In this document: one piece after another, positions 1 to 8,119 of the stretch
How positions within the stretch are numbered: position 1 is the first letter of the stretch
Layout of the letters: every line of letters begins with the position of its first letter
From: Erythrobacteraceae bacterium
Lineage (GTDB): Bacteria > Pseudomonadota > Alphaproteobacteria > Sphingomonadales > Sphingomonadaceae
DNA length: 64,000 nucleotides
Assembly (NCBI GenBank): GCA_947479055.1
Contig: CANJYE010000009.1
Location: 1-64,000 of the forward strand
Direction: 5' to 3'
Notes under the pieces: generated by a model
Databases searched by the model: none
The model's input: only the letters and a program-made list of their open reading frames with translations
Told to the model about the DNA's origin: nothing
Translations under genes and position numbers: made by a program

Positions 1-1
1 C

Positions 2-124
2 AACCGGGTCTTCACATCCCACGACAACATCATCGACCACTGCTGCGAGGCGTGGAACAAACTCATCGATCAGCCGTGGCGCATCATGACCATCGGACGC
101 CGCAAATGGGCGCGTGGGTTGTAG
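2..124 (+). CDS. IS630-family transposase, C-terminal end (cut by window edge)
   Basis: The reading frame enters from outside the window and ends at TAG 122-124. The last 40 residues contain HDNIIDHCCEAWN followed by RIMTIGRRKWA, which fits the conserved C-terminal tail of IS630/Tc1-type DDE transposases, where an asparagine/histidine-rich stretch and a CEAWN-like motif precede a final IGxRxWA. Only the tail is visible, so catalytic residues cannot be judged. The right end of the element should lie within a few tens of bases downstream (GGTTGGTATAAGG around 133-145 is a candidate), but no partner terminal repeat is in view. Family call from the tail only. Confidence 0.6.
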   Translation, partial: NRVFTSHDNIIDHCCEAWNKLIDQPWRIMTIGRRKWARGL

Positions 125-375
125 TCAGTGCAGGTTGGTATAAGGTAGAGTTTGCGCTGGATGCTGCATTGACTATCGGTGGCACTCGCTCTCCTCATAT
201 CGCTGCTGTTGGCGCAGCAAAGACCCTTCTCGATGCTTTCTATCCAGGAGAGTCTAAAGGTTTCATGCGCGATTACGTCAAGGCTCAGGCCAGGCCAGTC
301 GCCGGGGGAGGGCATCTTTTGACCATGGACCCGGAAGCGGGTCCAATCTTAATTCCCATTTCAAATGGAAAATAA
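125..375 (+). pseudogene. 3' remnant of an unidentified gene next to the IS end
   Basis: An open frame runs through the IS boundary to TAA 373-375. Its last ~80 residues (from about YKVEFALDAALTIGG to the C-terminal PILIPISNGK) look like genuine protein and not transposase. No RBS or plausible own start is present, so this is most simply the 3' part of a gene cut by the IS630 element. The stop overlaps the ATG of the next gene (TAATG), the usual sign of translational coupling. I do not recognise the family. A toxin/immunity-type pair with the downstream membrane protein is conceivable but unsupported. Confidence 0.35.
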
Positions 376-782
376 TGGGCATGTTAAATATAATTCCAAA
401 AATGTTAATGCGCCATATGGACTATATATTCTATTTTCAGATTTCCTATGGAGTCGATAAGCATTGGAGAAAGTCTATAAAATTCAGTGGGATTTCCACA
501 CTCATATTTATGCTAACATTATACGGTTTTGTCGTAGTCGCATACCCCGTGGTGTATATCACAAATAATAAATTCTTGCTTTTTACCTCTATGTGCATTT
601 GGATTATAGTGTCAATATGCATAGTTTTAAAATTATACGGCCAAGTTGATTCGGTTGGGCGAGTTTTTGCCTCATTGAGGGGCTCTTCAAAATCAATTAA
701 GTTCGCTAATTTTATAATTTCACTTATAATGATATATATATCTTCTTGTGTAATTTCAGGACTGAGAGAAATAGTTGATTAA
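375..782 (+). CDS. Small AT-rich membrane protein of unknown function
   Basis: A 135-residue protein with three hydrophobic segments likely to span the membrane (about residues 38-62, 66-88 and 109-129), separated by short basic loops. It starts on an ATG overlapping the stop of the upstream remnant, so it was probably co-translated with the disrupted gene. Base composition is strikingly AT-rich (long runs such as 540-780) against a GC-rich genome, and codon choice (ATA, AAA, TTA) differs from every neighbour, which points to recent transfer. No family recognised. An immunity or accessory membrane protein is one guess. Confidence 0.5.
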   Translation: MGMLNIIPKMLMRHMDYIFYFQISYGVDKHWRKSIKFSGISTLIFMLTLYGFVVVAYPVVYITNNKFLLFTSMCIWIIVSICIVLKLYGQVDSVGRVFASLRGSSKSIKFANFIISLIMIYISSCVISGLREIVD

Positions 783-812
783 ATTTAGGCAATTATATAC
801 TTGAGTTAGCGA

Positions 813-874
813 GGGTTACGGTGACGGGTTACGGGGTTTACGGGGTTGGGTTACGGGGTTACGCGGGGTTACGG
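813..874 (+). repeat. Imperfect GGGTTACGG tandem repeats
   Basis: Six imperfect copies of a GGGTTACGG-like unit lie head to tail between 813 and 874 (starting near 813, 826, 836, 848, 856 and 866). The first and last are followed by TGAC. They sit just upstream of the REP palindrome and the transposase at 1008. Spacing is irregular and there are no unique spacers, so this is not a CRISPR array. Confidence 0.7.
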
Positions 875-968
875 TGACACTTTACTTAACCCCCATATAC
901 TCCCGCAATCCAATCCGATTCGCCCGTTCCCGCCCTCGCGCATTGTTCCACCCAGCCGCACCGTTGGA

Positions 969-994
969 CGGGGACACGGAATACCGTGTCCCCG
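969..994. repeat. REP-like palindrome (11-bp arms) linked to the transposase
   Basis: CGGGGACACGG (969-979) and its perfect reverse complement (984-994) flank the loop AATA. It sits 14 bases upstream of the start of a REP-associated tyrosine transposase, the arrangement expected for the REP substrate of this enzyme family. It may also act as an mRNA hairpin. Confidence 0.75.
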
Positions 995-1007
995 GGGAAC
1001 GCATAGC

Positions 1008-1679
1008 ATGGCCCGCCTCGCAAGAGTGGTCATCCCCGGCATTCCGCACCATGTCACCCAGCGCGGCAACGGACGGCAGAAGACCTTTTTCGAGGAGGGC
1101 GATTATGCGCTTTACCTCGATCTGCTGGCCAGCGCGGCGGACCGGGCGAGGGTGGAGGTCTGGTCCTATTGCCTGATGCCCAACCACGTCCATATCGTGC
1201 TGACGCCCGAGGATACGGACGGGTTGTGGCGCACTTTCGGAGAGCTGCACCGGCGCTACACCGGCTATGTCAACGCCCGGATGCGCACGACCGGGCATCT
1301 GTGGCAGGGTCGCTATGGCTCGGTGGCGATGGACGAAGCGCATCTGGTGACGGCGCTACGCTATGTCGCACTCAATCCGGTGCGGGCCGGGCTGGTGGCG
1401 CGGGCCGAGGACTGGCGCTGGGCGAGCACGCGGGCGCTGCTGGCGGGCGAGGATGACGGTGTGGTGAGCGTTGCCCCGGCGCTGGAGCGGGTCGGCAATT
1501 TTGCGGCGTTTCTGGGCGAGGAATTCGACGAGGCGATGAGCTATGCCGCGCTGCGCAAGGCCGAGAGCGTGGGAAGGCCGATCGGCACTAAGGAGTGGAT
1601 TGCCGACATGGAGGCGCTGACCGGCATGACGCTTGCCCCGCAGCCGCGTGGGCCTGCGCCCCGGAAGGCCCGGGTTTGA
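1008..1679 (+). CDS. REP-associated tyrosine transposase (Y1/IS200-like)
   Basis: A 223-residue single-strand DNA endonuclease/transposase of the RAYT (TnpA-REP) group. The N-terminus MARLARVVIPGIPHHVTQRG is the classic start of the family. The HUH metal motif is seen in MPNHVHIVL, followed by GHLWQGRYGS and the ALRYVALNPVRAGLV segment. The catalytic tyrosine should lie in the LRYV helix. Start chosen at 1008 because family homology begins there; the frame is open further upstream but through the REP palindrome. It is usually a domesticated, chromosomal single-copy gene moving REP elements. Confidence 0.88.
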   Translation: MARLARVVIPGIPHHVTQRGNGRQKTFFEEGDYALYLDLLASAADRARVEVWSYCLMPNHVHIVLTPEDTDGLWRTFGELHRRYTGYVNARMRTTGHLWQGRYGSVAMDEAHLVTALRYVALNPVRAGLVARAEDWRWASTRALLAGEDDGVVSVAPALERVGNFAAFLGEEFDEAMSYAALRKAESVGRPIGTKEWIADMEALTGMTLAPQPRGPAPRKARV

Positions 1680-1812
1680 GTTTGGGGTTCGTGGAATATG
1701 GCAAGTTTGGCTGATCAACCCACCCCCATTGCACCCAGCGCACAGCCTTTGGGGTTGTGCGGCCGAGCGTCTCGGGCAATCATCCGCGCATAAATGACAA
1801 GCAGAGGATGGG

Positions 1813-4404
1813 ATGATGGCTGAGACTGTCGGCGAGCGTTATTTTCTGGGCGGCATCCGCGTGGTCGAGCTGGCCGACGAGCTTGGCGAATATTGCGGCA
1901 AGCTGCTGGGCGGGCTCGGTGCCGATGTCATCAAGGTGGAGCCGCTGGGCGGTGAAGGGACGCGCGGCTATGGTCCGTTCTACCAGGACCAGCCGCATCC
2001 CGACCGCAGCCTCCATTTCTGGCACTACAACCTCGGCAAACGCTCGGTCGCGCTCGATCTGGACGATGAGGGCGATCGCGATGCCTTCCGCCGGTTGATC
2101 GCCACGGCCGACGTGCTGATCGACACCCGCCCGCGCGGTTATCTCGATGAGCGGGGGCTGGGGTTCGAGGAACTGCGCAAGCTGCGCCCGGAACTGATCC
2201 ATGCCCGGATCAGCCCGTTCGGCGACGATGGCCCGTGGGCGGATTATCGTGGCAGCGATCTGGTCCATCTCGCGCTGGGCGGGATGATGATGAATTCGGG
2301 CTATGATGCGGAGCCGGACGGCACCTATCGCACCGCGCCGATCGCGCCGCAGATGTGGCATGCCTATCACATCGCCGGGGAACTGGCGGCGTTCCAGGTG
2401 ATGGCGGCGCTCCACGCGCGGCTGGAAAGCGGGCGCGGTCAGGCGCTGAGCTTTGCGGTGCATGAAGCGGCGGCCAAGAACACCGAGCTGGACATGCCGG
2501 CCTGGGTCTATGCCCGCCAGCCGGTCTATCGCCAGACCTGCCGCCATGCCGTGCCGCAGGTCACGCCACAGCGGGTCAATCCGGAACTGGGCGGGGCCAA
2601 TATTCCCGGCCCGTCGCGGACCATGGACGGGCGCTGGGTGCTGGCCCACCGCTCGTTCATGCCGGGCTTCTATACGCCGCTGGATTCGATCATCGGCCTG
2701 ATGAATTCCAAGGGCTTCTACCACGATCTCGATGATCTCAGGTACCAGGACCAGCAAGTGCTGCTCCAGCCCGAAGTGGCGCTGCATGTGACCGAGGTGG
2801 TCGACCGGTTCGTCGCCAAGTTCGCCTATGACCGCGATCTGTGGAAGGAAGGGCAGGACGCCGGCCTGCCGTGGGCGCCGCTGCGGCTGCCCGAGGAAAA
2901 CCTCGATGACGAGCACTGGGCCGCGCGGAAGACCTTCGCCACGGTCGAATACCCTGAACTGGGCAAGAGCTTTCGCCAGGTCGGGCCGAAATGGGCCGCA
3001 GACGGCGCGGACTGGAAGATCGGCCCGCGCGCGCCGCTGATCGGGGAACACAGCGCCGAAATCCGGGCCAGCCTGCCGCCGCTGCCGCAGGCCAGGGCGC
3101 TGCCGCAGGTAGCCCAGGCTCCGGCCAGCGCGCTCAAGGGGCTGCGGGTGATCGACCTGTCATGGCTGGTCGCCAGCGGCGGGGCGGGGCGGTTCCTCGC
3201 CGCGCACGGGGCGGAAGTGATCAAGGTCGAACATGCCAGCCGGATGGACGGGATGCGGATGGGCGGGGCGTTCGTCGGCCCGGATGGCCGCGCTGCCCGC
3301 GACGGGGCGAGTGAGCCGCTGATGTTCATGCCCGGTGCCAGCCTCAACCGCAGCGGCGCTTTCATGGAAATCAACGCCGCCAAGCGCAGCTTCACGCTCA
3401 ACCTGCGCGAACAGGCGGCCAAGGACATCCTGACCGACCTCATCAAGGACGCCGACATGGTGATCGAGGGTTTCTCCCCCGGCACGATGGACAAGATGGG
3501 CTTCGGCTGGAAGCGGTTGCAGGAGATCAATCCGCGCATCGTCTATGTCCAGCAATCGGGCATGGGCCAGATCGGCACCTATGGCCGGCTGCGCAGCTTC
3601 GGGCCATCGGCGGCGGCCTTTTCCGGGCTGAGCGAGATGTCCGGCCTGCCCGATCCGTGGCCACCGGCGGGGATCGGCTATTCCTATCTCGACTGGTTCG
3701 GAGCCTATCAGATGGCCACTGCGATGATCGCGGCGGCCTATCGCCAGCGGGTGACCGGCAAGGGCTGCTGGATCGATTCATCGCAGGTCGAATGCGGACT
3801 GTTCCTGACCGGCACGGCGATTCTCGATGCTTCCGCCAACGGGCGGCGCTGGCGGCGCTATGGCAACCGTTCCCCATGGAAGCCGGCCGCGCCGCATGGT
3901 GCCTACCGCGCCGAGGGGACGGACCGCTGGGTGGCGATGGCGGCCTTCACGGAAGGCGAATGGCACGCGCTGGCCCGCACGCTCGGCCATACCGAATGGA
4001 CCTGCGACGCGCGCTTTGCCACGCTGGCGCTACGGATGCAGAACCAGGACGCGCTTGATGTGCTGGTGGGCGAAGCGACGCAAGCGTGGGAGCGATACGC
4101 TTTGATGGAAGCCTTGCAGGCGGCGGGCGTCCCCGCCGGCGTTTGCCAGACCGCGCAGGACCGCTGCGAGATCGATCCGCAGCTGGCCCATCTCGACTGG
4201 ATGGTGGAACTGGAGCAGAGCGAGATCGGCCGCTGGCCGGTGCGCGAAGTTCCGGGCAAGCTGAGCGAGACGCCGTCCTATATCGGCGGCCCGCTCGATC
4301 GTTCCGGCCCCAGCTATGGCGAGGACAACCGCTATGTGCTGGAGGAAATCCTCAAGCTTGGCGGCGAGGAGATCGCCCGACTGGAAGCGGCCGGGGTGTT
4401 CTGA
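1813..4404 (+). CDS. Tandem CaiB/BaiF (family III) CoA-transferase, double domain
   Basis: An 863-residue protein, about twice the length of a normal family III CoA-transferase. The N-terminal copy covers roughly residues 10-400 (GGIRVVELADELGEYCGKLL, then LGADVIKVEPLGGEGTR). The C-terminal copy covers about 438-863 (LKGLRVIDLSWLVASGGAGR, then HGAEVIKVEHASRMDG). In the second copy an Asp at about 627 (SYLDWFGAYQMAT) fits the catalytic aspartate that forms the acyl anhydride/CoA thioester. The first copy has QMWHAYHIAGEL at the matching place (about 178-190) and no Asp, so it is probably structural. Predicted to move CoA between a dicarboxylate or bile/terpenoid-type acid and a donor. Monocistronic, with AGAGG upstream of the start. 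Confidence 0.85.
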   Translation: MMAETVGERYFLGGIRVVELADELGEYCGKLLGGLGADVIKVEPLGGEGTRGYGPFYQDQPHPDRSLHFWHYNLGKRSVALDLDDEGDRDAFRRLIATADVLIDTRPRGYLDERGLGFEELRKLRPELIHARISPFGDDGPWADYRGSDLVHLALGGMMMNSGYDAEPDGTYRTAPIAPQMWHAYHIAGELAAFQVMAALHARLESGRGQALSFAVHEAAAKNTELDMPAWVYARQPVYRQTCRHAVPQVTPQRVNPELGGANIPGPSRTMDGRWVLAHRSFMPGFYTPLDSIIGLMNSKGFYHDLDDLRYQDQQVLLQPEVALHVTEVVDRFVAKFAYDRDLWKEGQDAGLPWAPLRLPEENLDDEHWAARKTFATVEYPELGKSFRQVGPKWAADGADWKIGPRAPLIGEHSAEIRASLPPLPQARALPQVAQAPASALKGLRVIDLSWLVASGGAGRFLAAHGAEVIKVEHASRMDGMRMGGAFVGPDGRAARDGASEPLMFMPGASLNRSGAFMEINAAKRSFTLNLREQAAKDILTDLIKDADMVIEGFSPGTMDKMGFGWKRLQEINPRIVYVQQSGMGQIGTYGRLRSFGPSAAAFSGLSEMSGLPDPWPPAGIGYSYLDWFGAYQMATAMIAAAYRQRVTGKGCWIDSSQVECGLFLTGTAILDASANGRRWRRYGNRSPWKPAAPHGAYRAEGTDRWVAMAAFTEGEWHALARTLGHTEWTCDARFATLALRMQNQDALDVLVGEATQAWERYALMEALQAAGVPAGVCQTAQDRCEIDPQLAHLDWMVELEQSEIGRWPVREVPGKLSETPSYIGGPLDRSGPSYGEDNRYVLEEILKLGGEEIARLEAAGVF

Positions 4405-4408
4405 GGCG

Positions 4409-4432
4409 GCGGCGGGGCATGAACCCCGCCGC
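4409..4432. terminator. Strong hairpin between convergent genes
   Basis: GCGGCGGGG (4409-4417) pairs perfectly with CCCCGCCGC (4424-4432) around the loop CATGAA, directly after the CoA-transferase stop and before the convergent DUF4286 gene. There is no T tract. It probably ends transcription from both sides. Confidence 0.6.
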
Positions 4433-4441
4433 TGGTCCCAA

Positions 4442-4786
4442 CTACTTGGCTTTGACCATGTCGGTGATCGGCTCGTACAGCACTACGTAGAAGCCGGGAT
4501 CGATTGCCGGGCTCATCGGCATCTTGTCGGTGCCGACTACCGCCATCATCGCGTCGATCGAGGCCTGCGGCGTGTCTGTGTCCAGTTCGTAATTGGCGGC
4601 ATAGCGGAACAGCTTGCCTTCGCAGACGACCGGCTCGCCGACGATCTTGAAACGCTGGGCCTGGCTGAAGCCGGGTATTGCCAGCACATCGTCGAGATGC
4701 TGGTTGGTGTACCAATCGTTGTATTCGTCTTCGCTATGGCCGGGGGTCACGTTGGACAGCACCAGCAGGACAGATTTTTTCGCCAT
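4442..4786 (-). CDS. DUF4286/EthD-like dimeric alpha-beta barrel protein
   Basis: A 114-residue cytosolic protein with the ferredoxin-like fold of the dimeric alpha/beta barrel superfamily. The stretch YNDWYTNQHLDDVLAIPGF is typical of DUF4286/EthD-like members, where the WY..NQH motif lines the pocket. Good RBS (AGGAG) just before ATG. It is the last gene of the long minus-strand operon, 30 bases after the ferredoxin. Such proteins accompany degradative oxygenase operons and may bind or rearrange hydrophobic intermediates. The reaction is unknown. Confidence 0.65.
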   Translation of the reverse strand: MAKKSVLLVLSNVTPGHSEDEYNDWYTNQHLDDVLAIPGFSQAQRFKIVGEPVVCEGKLFRYAANYELDTDTPQASIDAMMAVVGTDKMPMSPAIDPGFYVVLYEPITDMVKAK

Positions 4787-4816
4787 AATTATCTCCTTTG
4801 ATCAATACGTTGAATT

Positions 4817-5140
4817 TCATTCGGTGGCAATTTGGGCAGCCAGCCCGTCGAGCTGGGTCGTAAGGGTGATCTGGCAGGCCAGGCGGCTGCGCTCGCGCCG
4901 TGGGCTGCCGAAATAGAGTGTGTTTGCTTCCATCGCGGAAGGCAGGCCGACCCGCTCAAACCATTCCGGCGCGATTTCGACATGGCAGGTCGCGCAGGCG
5001 CAACTTCCACCGCAGGTGCCCAGAATGCCTGGCACATGGTGTTCGACCGCCGCTTCCATCAGGGTCTGGCCGATGGCGGCCTCGACGACATGGTCGGTGC
5101 CGTCGCGGCCGAGGAAAGTCACGCGGATCGTCCGGTCCAC
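4817..5140 (-). CDS. [2Fe-2S] ferredoxin, adrenodoxin type
   Basis: About 107 residues. The cluster motif GTCGGSCACATC has the Cys-x5-Cys-x2-Cys spacing of vertebrate/bacterial adrenodoxin-type ferredoxins, with the fourth cysteine in RLACQIT. It would carry electrons to the Rieske oxygenase of the same operon or to one of the P450s; no ferredoxin reductase is visible in the window. Start set at GTG 5140, 5 bases after the upstream stop, because the fold begins at TIRVTFLGRDG. The frame is open further upstream within the SRPBCC gene. Confidence 0.85.
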   Translation of the reverse strand: MDRTIRVTFLGRDGTDHVVEAAIGQTLMEAAVEHHVPGILGTCGGSCACATCHVEIAPEWFERVGLPSAMEANTLYFGSPRRERSRLACQITLTTQLDGLAAQIATE

Positions 5141-5145
5141 GCGCG

Positions 5146-5649
5146 TCAGCCGACCCTTGCGGCCTTGGCCACCCGCTCCATCCCGCGCACCACCGAGCGT
5201 TCGTAGACCGCTTCGAGGAATTCCTTGATGTAGTCGCTGGTATCTTCGGCCGGCAAGTCGAAGGTGCTGGAACAGGTGACGTGGCATTTGCCCGGCCCGA
5301 TCTCGTCGATGATCGTGGTGGCCATGTAGTTGCGCATGCCGGTGGGTTGCACGCCTTCGACATTGTAATAGATCCGGCGCGATTCCGGATCGGCATGGAG
5401 CAGGGTTTCCTCGAAGGTCGGGGGGAATCCGGTCGAGGTATCGAAGTGGCAGATGCGGGTGCAGGGAAGGACGTTGACGTCATCGCCTTCGCGCAGCGTG
5501 GTGTCGATCAGGGGGGCCGGGGCTGTCTCGGACAGATCGGCCCATTTCATAACGCCGGGCCAGTCACGCAGAACCGCCCAGAATTCGTCCGCCGAAACAT
5601 CGACATCGCTCTCGAAGAACGCGCCGGTGCGCCTGAACTTGCTCATCAT
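5146..5649 (-). CDS. SRPBCC (START/polyketide-cyclase fold) protein
   Basis: 167 residues with the helix-grip fold signature: an opening FFESDVDVSADEFWAVLRDW, a central beta-rich stretch with CHFDTSTGFPPTF, and a long C-terminal helix (YIKEFLEAVYERSVVRGMER). This is a hydrophobic-ligand-binding fold, used by some cyclases, hydratases and transport proteins; no catalytic assignment is possible. Its ATG overlaps the stop of the lipoate ligase gene as ATGA, so it is translationally coupled, and the ferredoxin follows at once. Confidence 0.7.
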   Translation of the reverse strand: MMSKFRRTGAFFESDVDVSADEFWAVLRDWPGVMKWADLSETAPAPLIDTTLREGDDVNVLPCTRICHFDTSTGFPPTFEETLLHADPESRRIYYNVEGVQPTGMRNYMATTIIDEIGPGKCHVTCSSTFDLPAEDTSDYIKEFLEAVYERSVVRGMERVAKAARVG

Positions 5650-6386
5650 CTCTCTCCTGTCAGGGTGGCCCGTTGCGGGATCGACCCGGTTGGCTGGGTA
5701 ATCCGGTCTGCGATTATCTGCGCGACCGAGACATGGGATCGCCGATCATAGTCGGCGCTCTCGCCGAGCGCCTGCTCGAAACGCTCAATGGCGGTCAGGT
5801 CCTCGTCCAGGTCGCCATCGACCGCGAGCGAGGCGTGGAACACGCGCAGGCCCGTGCCGTTGACGCGGGTGACGAAGCCGGCTGTCCCGGCAAGCTTGCG
5901 GCCCTGCCAGACCAGATTGTAGTCGCCATCGCAATGCGCCCGCGCGACCGCGCCATGTCCGGCCGCGATGCCGAACGGTTCGAGCGCGCGGGCGATGATC
6001 TCCAGCAGGGCGAGGTAATATTGCCTGACCGCCGGATTGCCATCCCCGGCGCGCAGGCTGGCGAGGCTGATGTTGAGCACGCCGGACCGGTGGGCCACGG
6101 TGGTCCCGCCCGAGCGGCGCACCGCGACCGGCCAGCCCGTGGCGGCGCTGGCGGCGGCGGCTTCGGCAAAGCGCGGCATCCGGCCCTGGCGGCGCGAGGT
6201 TACGAGGCAACGGCTGTTGCGCCACACTCTCAGCCAGCGGGTGTCCTGCCCGGCGACAACTAGCTGCGGCGTGTCGGCATCGACACCGATTTGCGGCTCG
6301 GCAGGAAAGCCATGCTCGACCCGCACCGGCAATCCGGCGCTGGCATGCAGATTGGCGATGATCGCCTGTTCCAGCGCGTCAGCCAT
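5646..6386 (-). CDS. Lipoate-protein ligase A family protein (BPL/LplA/LipB domain)
   Basis: 246 residues with the LplA-type ligase core: RRSGGTTVAHRSG (adenylate/lipoate-binding loop), then CDGDYNLVWQGRKLAGTAG containing the catalytic Lys of the GRKLxG motif. It lacks the extra C-terminal domain of long LplA enzymes. It would attach lipoate, or a similar acid, to a lipoyl domain. A stand-alone lipoyl domain with a suitable lysine is encoded at 15730-15963, so a dedicated partner is close by. The start overlaps the end of the upstream flavoprotein gene by 8 bases, so it is in the same operon as the Rieske oxygenase. Confidence 0.75.
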   Translation of the reverse strand: MADALEQAIIANLHASAGLPVRVEHGFPAEPQIGVDADTPQLVVAGQDTRWLRVWRNSRCLVTSRRQGRMPRFAEAAAASAATGWPVAVRRSGGTTVAHRSGVLNISLASLRAGDGNPAVRQYYLALLEIIARALEPFGIAAGHGAVARAHCDGDYNLVWQGRKLAGTAGFVTRVNGTGLRVFHASLAVDGDLDEDLTAIERFEQALGESADYDRRSHVSVAQIIADRITQPTGSIPQRATLTGER

Positions 6387-8118
6387 GGCGCTTGCCCCCG
6401 GCGGCGGCGGCGAGGCTCTGCCCGATCAGATAGCCGAAAGTCATCGCCGGGCCGAGCGTGATCCCTCCCGAAGGATAGGTTCCGGCCATGACCGAATTCA
6501 TGTCATTGCCGCAGGCGTAAAGGCCGGGGATCGGTTGATCCTGTGCATCGAGAACTCGCGCCTGCGGATCGGTACGCAGGCCCAGGCTGGTGCCGATATC
6601 GCCGGGAACGATCTTCACTGCATAGAACGGCGGCGTCTTGATCGGGCCGAGGCAGGGATTGGGCACATGATCCGGATCGCCCAGATAGCGGTTGTATCCT
6701 GTGCTGCCCTTGCCGAAATCGCTGTCCACGCCGCTGGCAGCAAAGCGGGTGTGGGCGGCGGCTTCCGCTTCCAGCGCATCGGCCGGAACACCGATCTTGC
6801 GGGCCAGTTCGGCCAGGCTTCCGGCCTTGACCAGATAGCCGGCCTTCAGCAGTGCGCCGTGCGGGAAGGGCCATGGCTTGGCGAGGCCAAGGCCGTATTG
6901 TGCAAGGAAGTGCGCGTCGCACACCAGCCAGGCCGGGATCGTCGGGGTATGCACATGCTCTCGGTGCATCGCCGCGACGAAATCATGATAGGACGCGCCT
7001 TCGTTAACGAAGCGACGCCCCTGCTGGTTCACCGCGATCACCCCGGGTTTTGACCGGTCGATGATCAGATGCGGGCATTTGAGGATCGAGCCATCGGGCC
7101 GGGTCAGCACCGAGACCGGAGTCCAGAAGGCGTTGTCGAGGTTGATATCGTCCAGATGGCCCCCGGCGGCGAGGCCGATGGAAATGCCGTCACCTACATT
7201 GCTTTCGGGCGCCATGCTCTGGTGCTGGTCGGGATAGGGTACATTCTGGCCCATCATTGCCGCATTGGCGGGAAAGCCGCCGGTCGCCAGCACCAGCCCT
7301 TGCCGCGCGCGCAGGGTGACCTGCCTGCCGCGATGCTCGACCGCAAGGCCGGCAACCCTGTCGCCATCCATCACCAGCGCCTTGACGGTGACGCTGTCCC
7401 ACAAATCTACACCGGCATCCAGCGCGGATTTTAGCAGCCGCCCGGCCAGCGCATTGCCCAGCGCCAGCCGGGTGCCGCGCTTGTAGAGGCGCAGCTTGTC
7501 CCAGGCGAAACGGGCAACCAGCTTCGCCCCATGGCGGGCCGAAGCGAAGGAGCGGACGCCCCTGGCCAGCGCGTCGATATCGTATTTGCCGACCATCATC
7601 CCGCCGAACAGCAGGAAGGTCGGGATCGGCGGGCGCAGCCGGTCGAACCACTTGCCCAGCGTTCGCCCGTCGAACGGGGCCGGGTCCATCATCCGGCCGG
7701 CGGGCAGTGCGCCTTCTTCTTCCGAATGATAATCCGGCCCGGCCATCCGGGCGACCAGCTTGACCTCGGTCCGCGTGTTGAAGAACGCTTCCATCTTCGG
7801 GACGTTGTCGAGATAGGTCTGGACCAGTTCCCAGCGCGGGCGATTGCCCAGCACCCGGCGCAGGTAATGCGCGGCGCTGTCGAGGCTGTCCTCGATCCCC
7901 TTGCCGGGCAGGTCGCTGTTGGCCGGAACCCACACCACCCCACCGGATGTGGCCGCGCCGCCGCCGAAAGTGTCGCATTTTTCAAGCACCAGCGCGCTGG
8001 CGCCGTGCATCGCGGCGACCGTGGCGGTCGCCAGCCCGCCCGCGCCGGAGCCGAGGATGAGGACATCGACCTCATGGTCCCACGCGGCGGGCAGCGGAAG
8101 TTTTGGCACGTCCAGCAT
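6379..8118 (-). CDS. KstD-like FAD-dependent dehydrogenase (FRD family)
   Basis: 579 residues. The N-terminal dinucleotide fold shows VLILGSGAGGLATATVAA and then EKCDTFGGGAATSGGVVWVP, the typical start of 3-ketosteroid-delta1-dehydrogenase/fumarate-reductase-like flavoproteins. The C-terminal FAD loop PIPGLYACGNDMNSVMAGTYPSGG holds Tyr548, in the place of the catalytic tyrosine of KstD enzymes (TYxGxG). No signal peptide, so cytosolic. Predicted to introduce a double bond next to a carbonyl in a ring substrate. Transcribed with a Rieske oxygenase upstream and a lipoate ligase overlapping downstream. Substrate unknown. Confidence 0.82.
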   Translation of the reverse strand: MLDVPKLPLPAAWDHEVDVLILGSGAGGLATATVAAMHGASALVLEKCDTFGGGAATSGGVVWVPANSDLPGKGIEDSLDSAAHYLRRVLGNRPRWELVQTYLDNVPKMEAFFNTRTEVKLVARMAGPDYHSEEEGALPAGRMMDPAPFDGRTLGKWFDRLRPPIPTFLLFGGMMVGKYDIDALARGVRSFASARHGAKLVARFAWDKLRLYKRGTRLALGNALAGRLLKSALDAGVDLWDSVTVKALVMDGDRVAGLAVEHRGRQVTLRARQGLVLATGGFPANAAMMGQNVPYPDQHQSMAPESNVGDGISIGLAAGGHLDDINLDNAFWTPVSVLTRPDGSILKCPHLIIDRSKPGVIAVNQQGRRFVNEGASYHDFVAAMHREHVHTPTIPAWLVCDAHFLAQYGLGLAKPWPFPHGALLKAGYLVKAGSLAELARKIGVPADALEAEAAAHTRFAASGVDSDFGKGSTGYNRYLGDPDHVPNPCLGPIKTPPFYAVKIVPGDIGTSLGLRTDPQARVLDAQDQPIPGLYACGNDMNSVMAGTYPSGGITLGPAMTFGYLIGQSLAAAAGGKRHG

Positions 8119-8119
8119 G

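Noticed and set aside
813-874. Tandem repeats considered as a CRISPR array
   Set aside because: Units are about 9 bases, imperfect and without unique spacers; no cas genes nearby.
1780-3051. Minus-strand open frame opposite the first half of the CoA-transferase
   Set aside because: Shadow frame; no RBS and no family resemblance.
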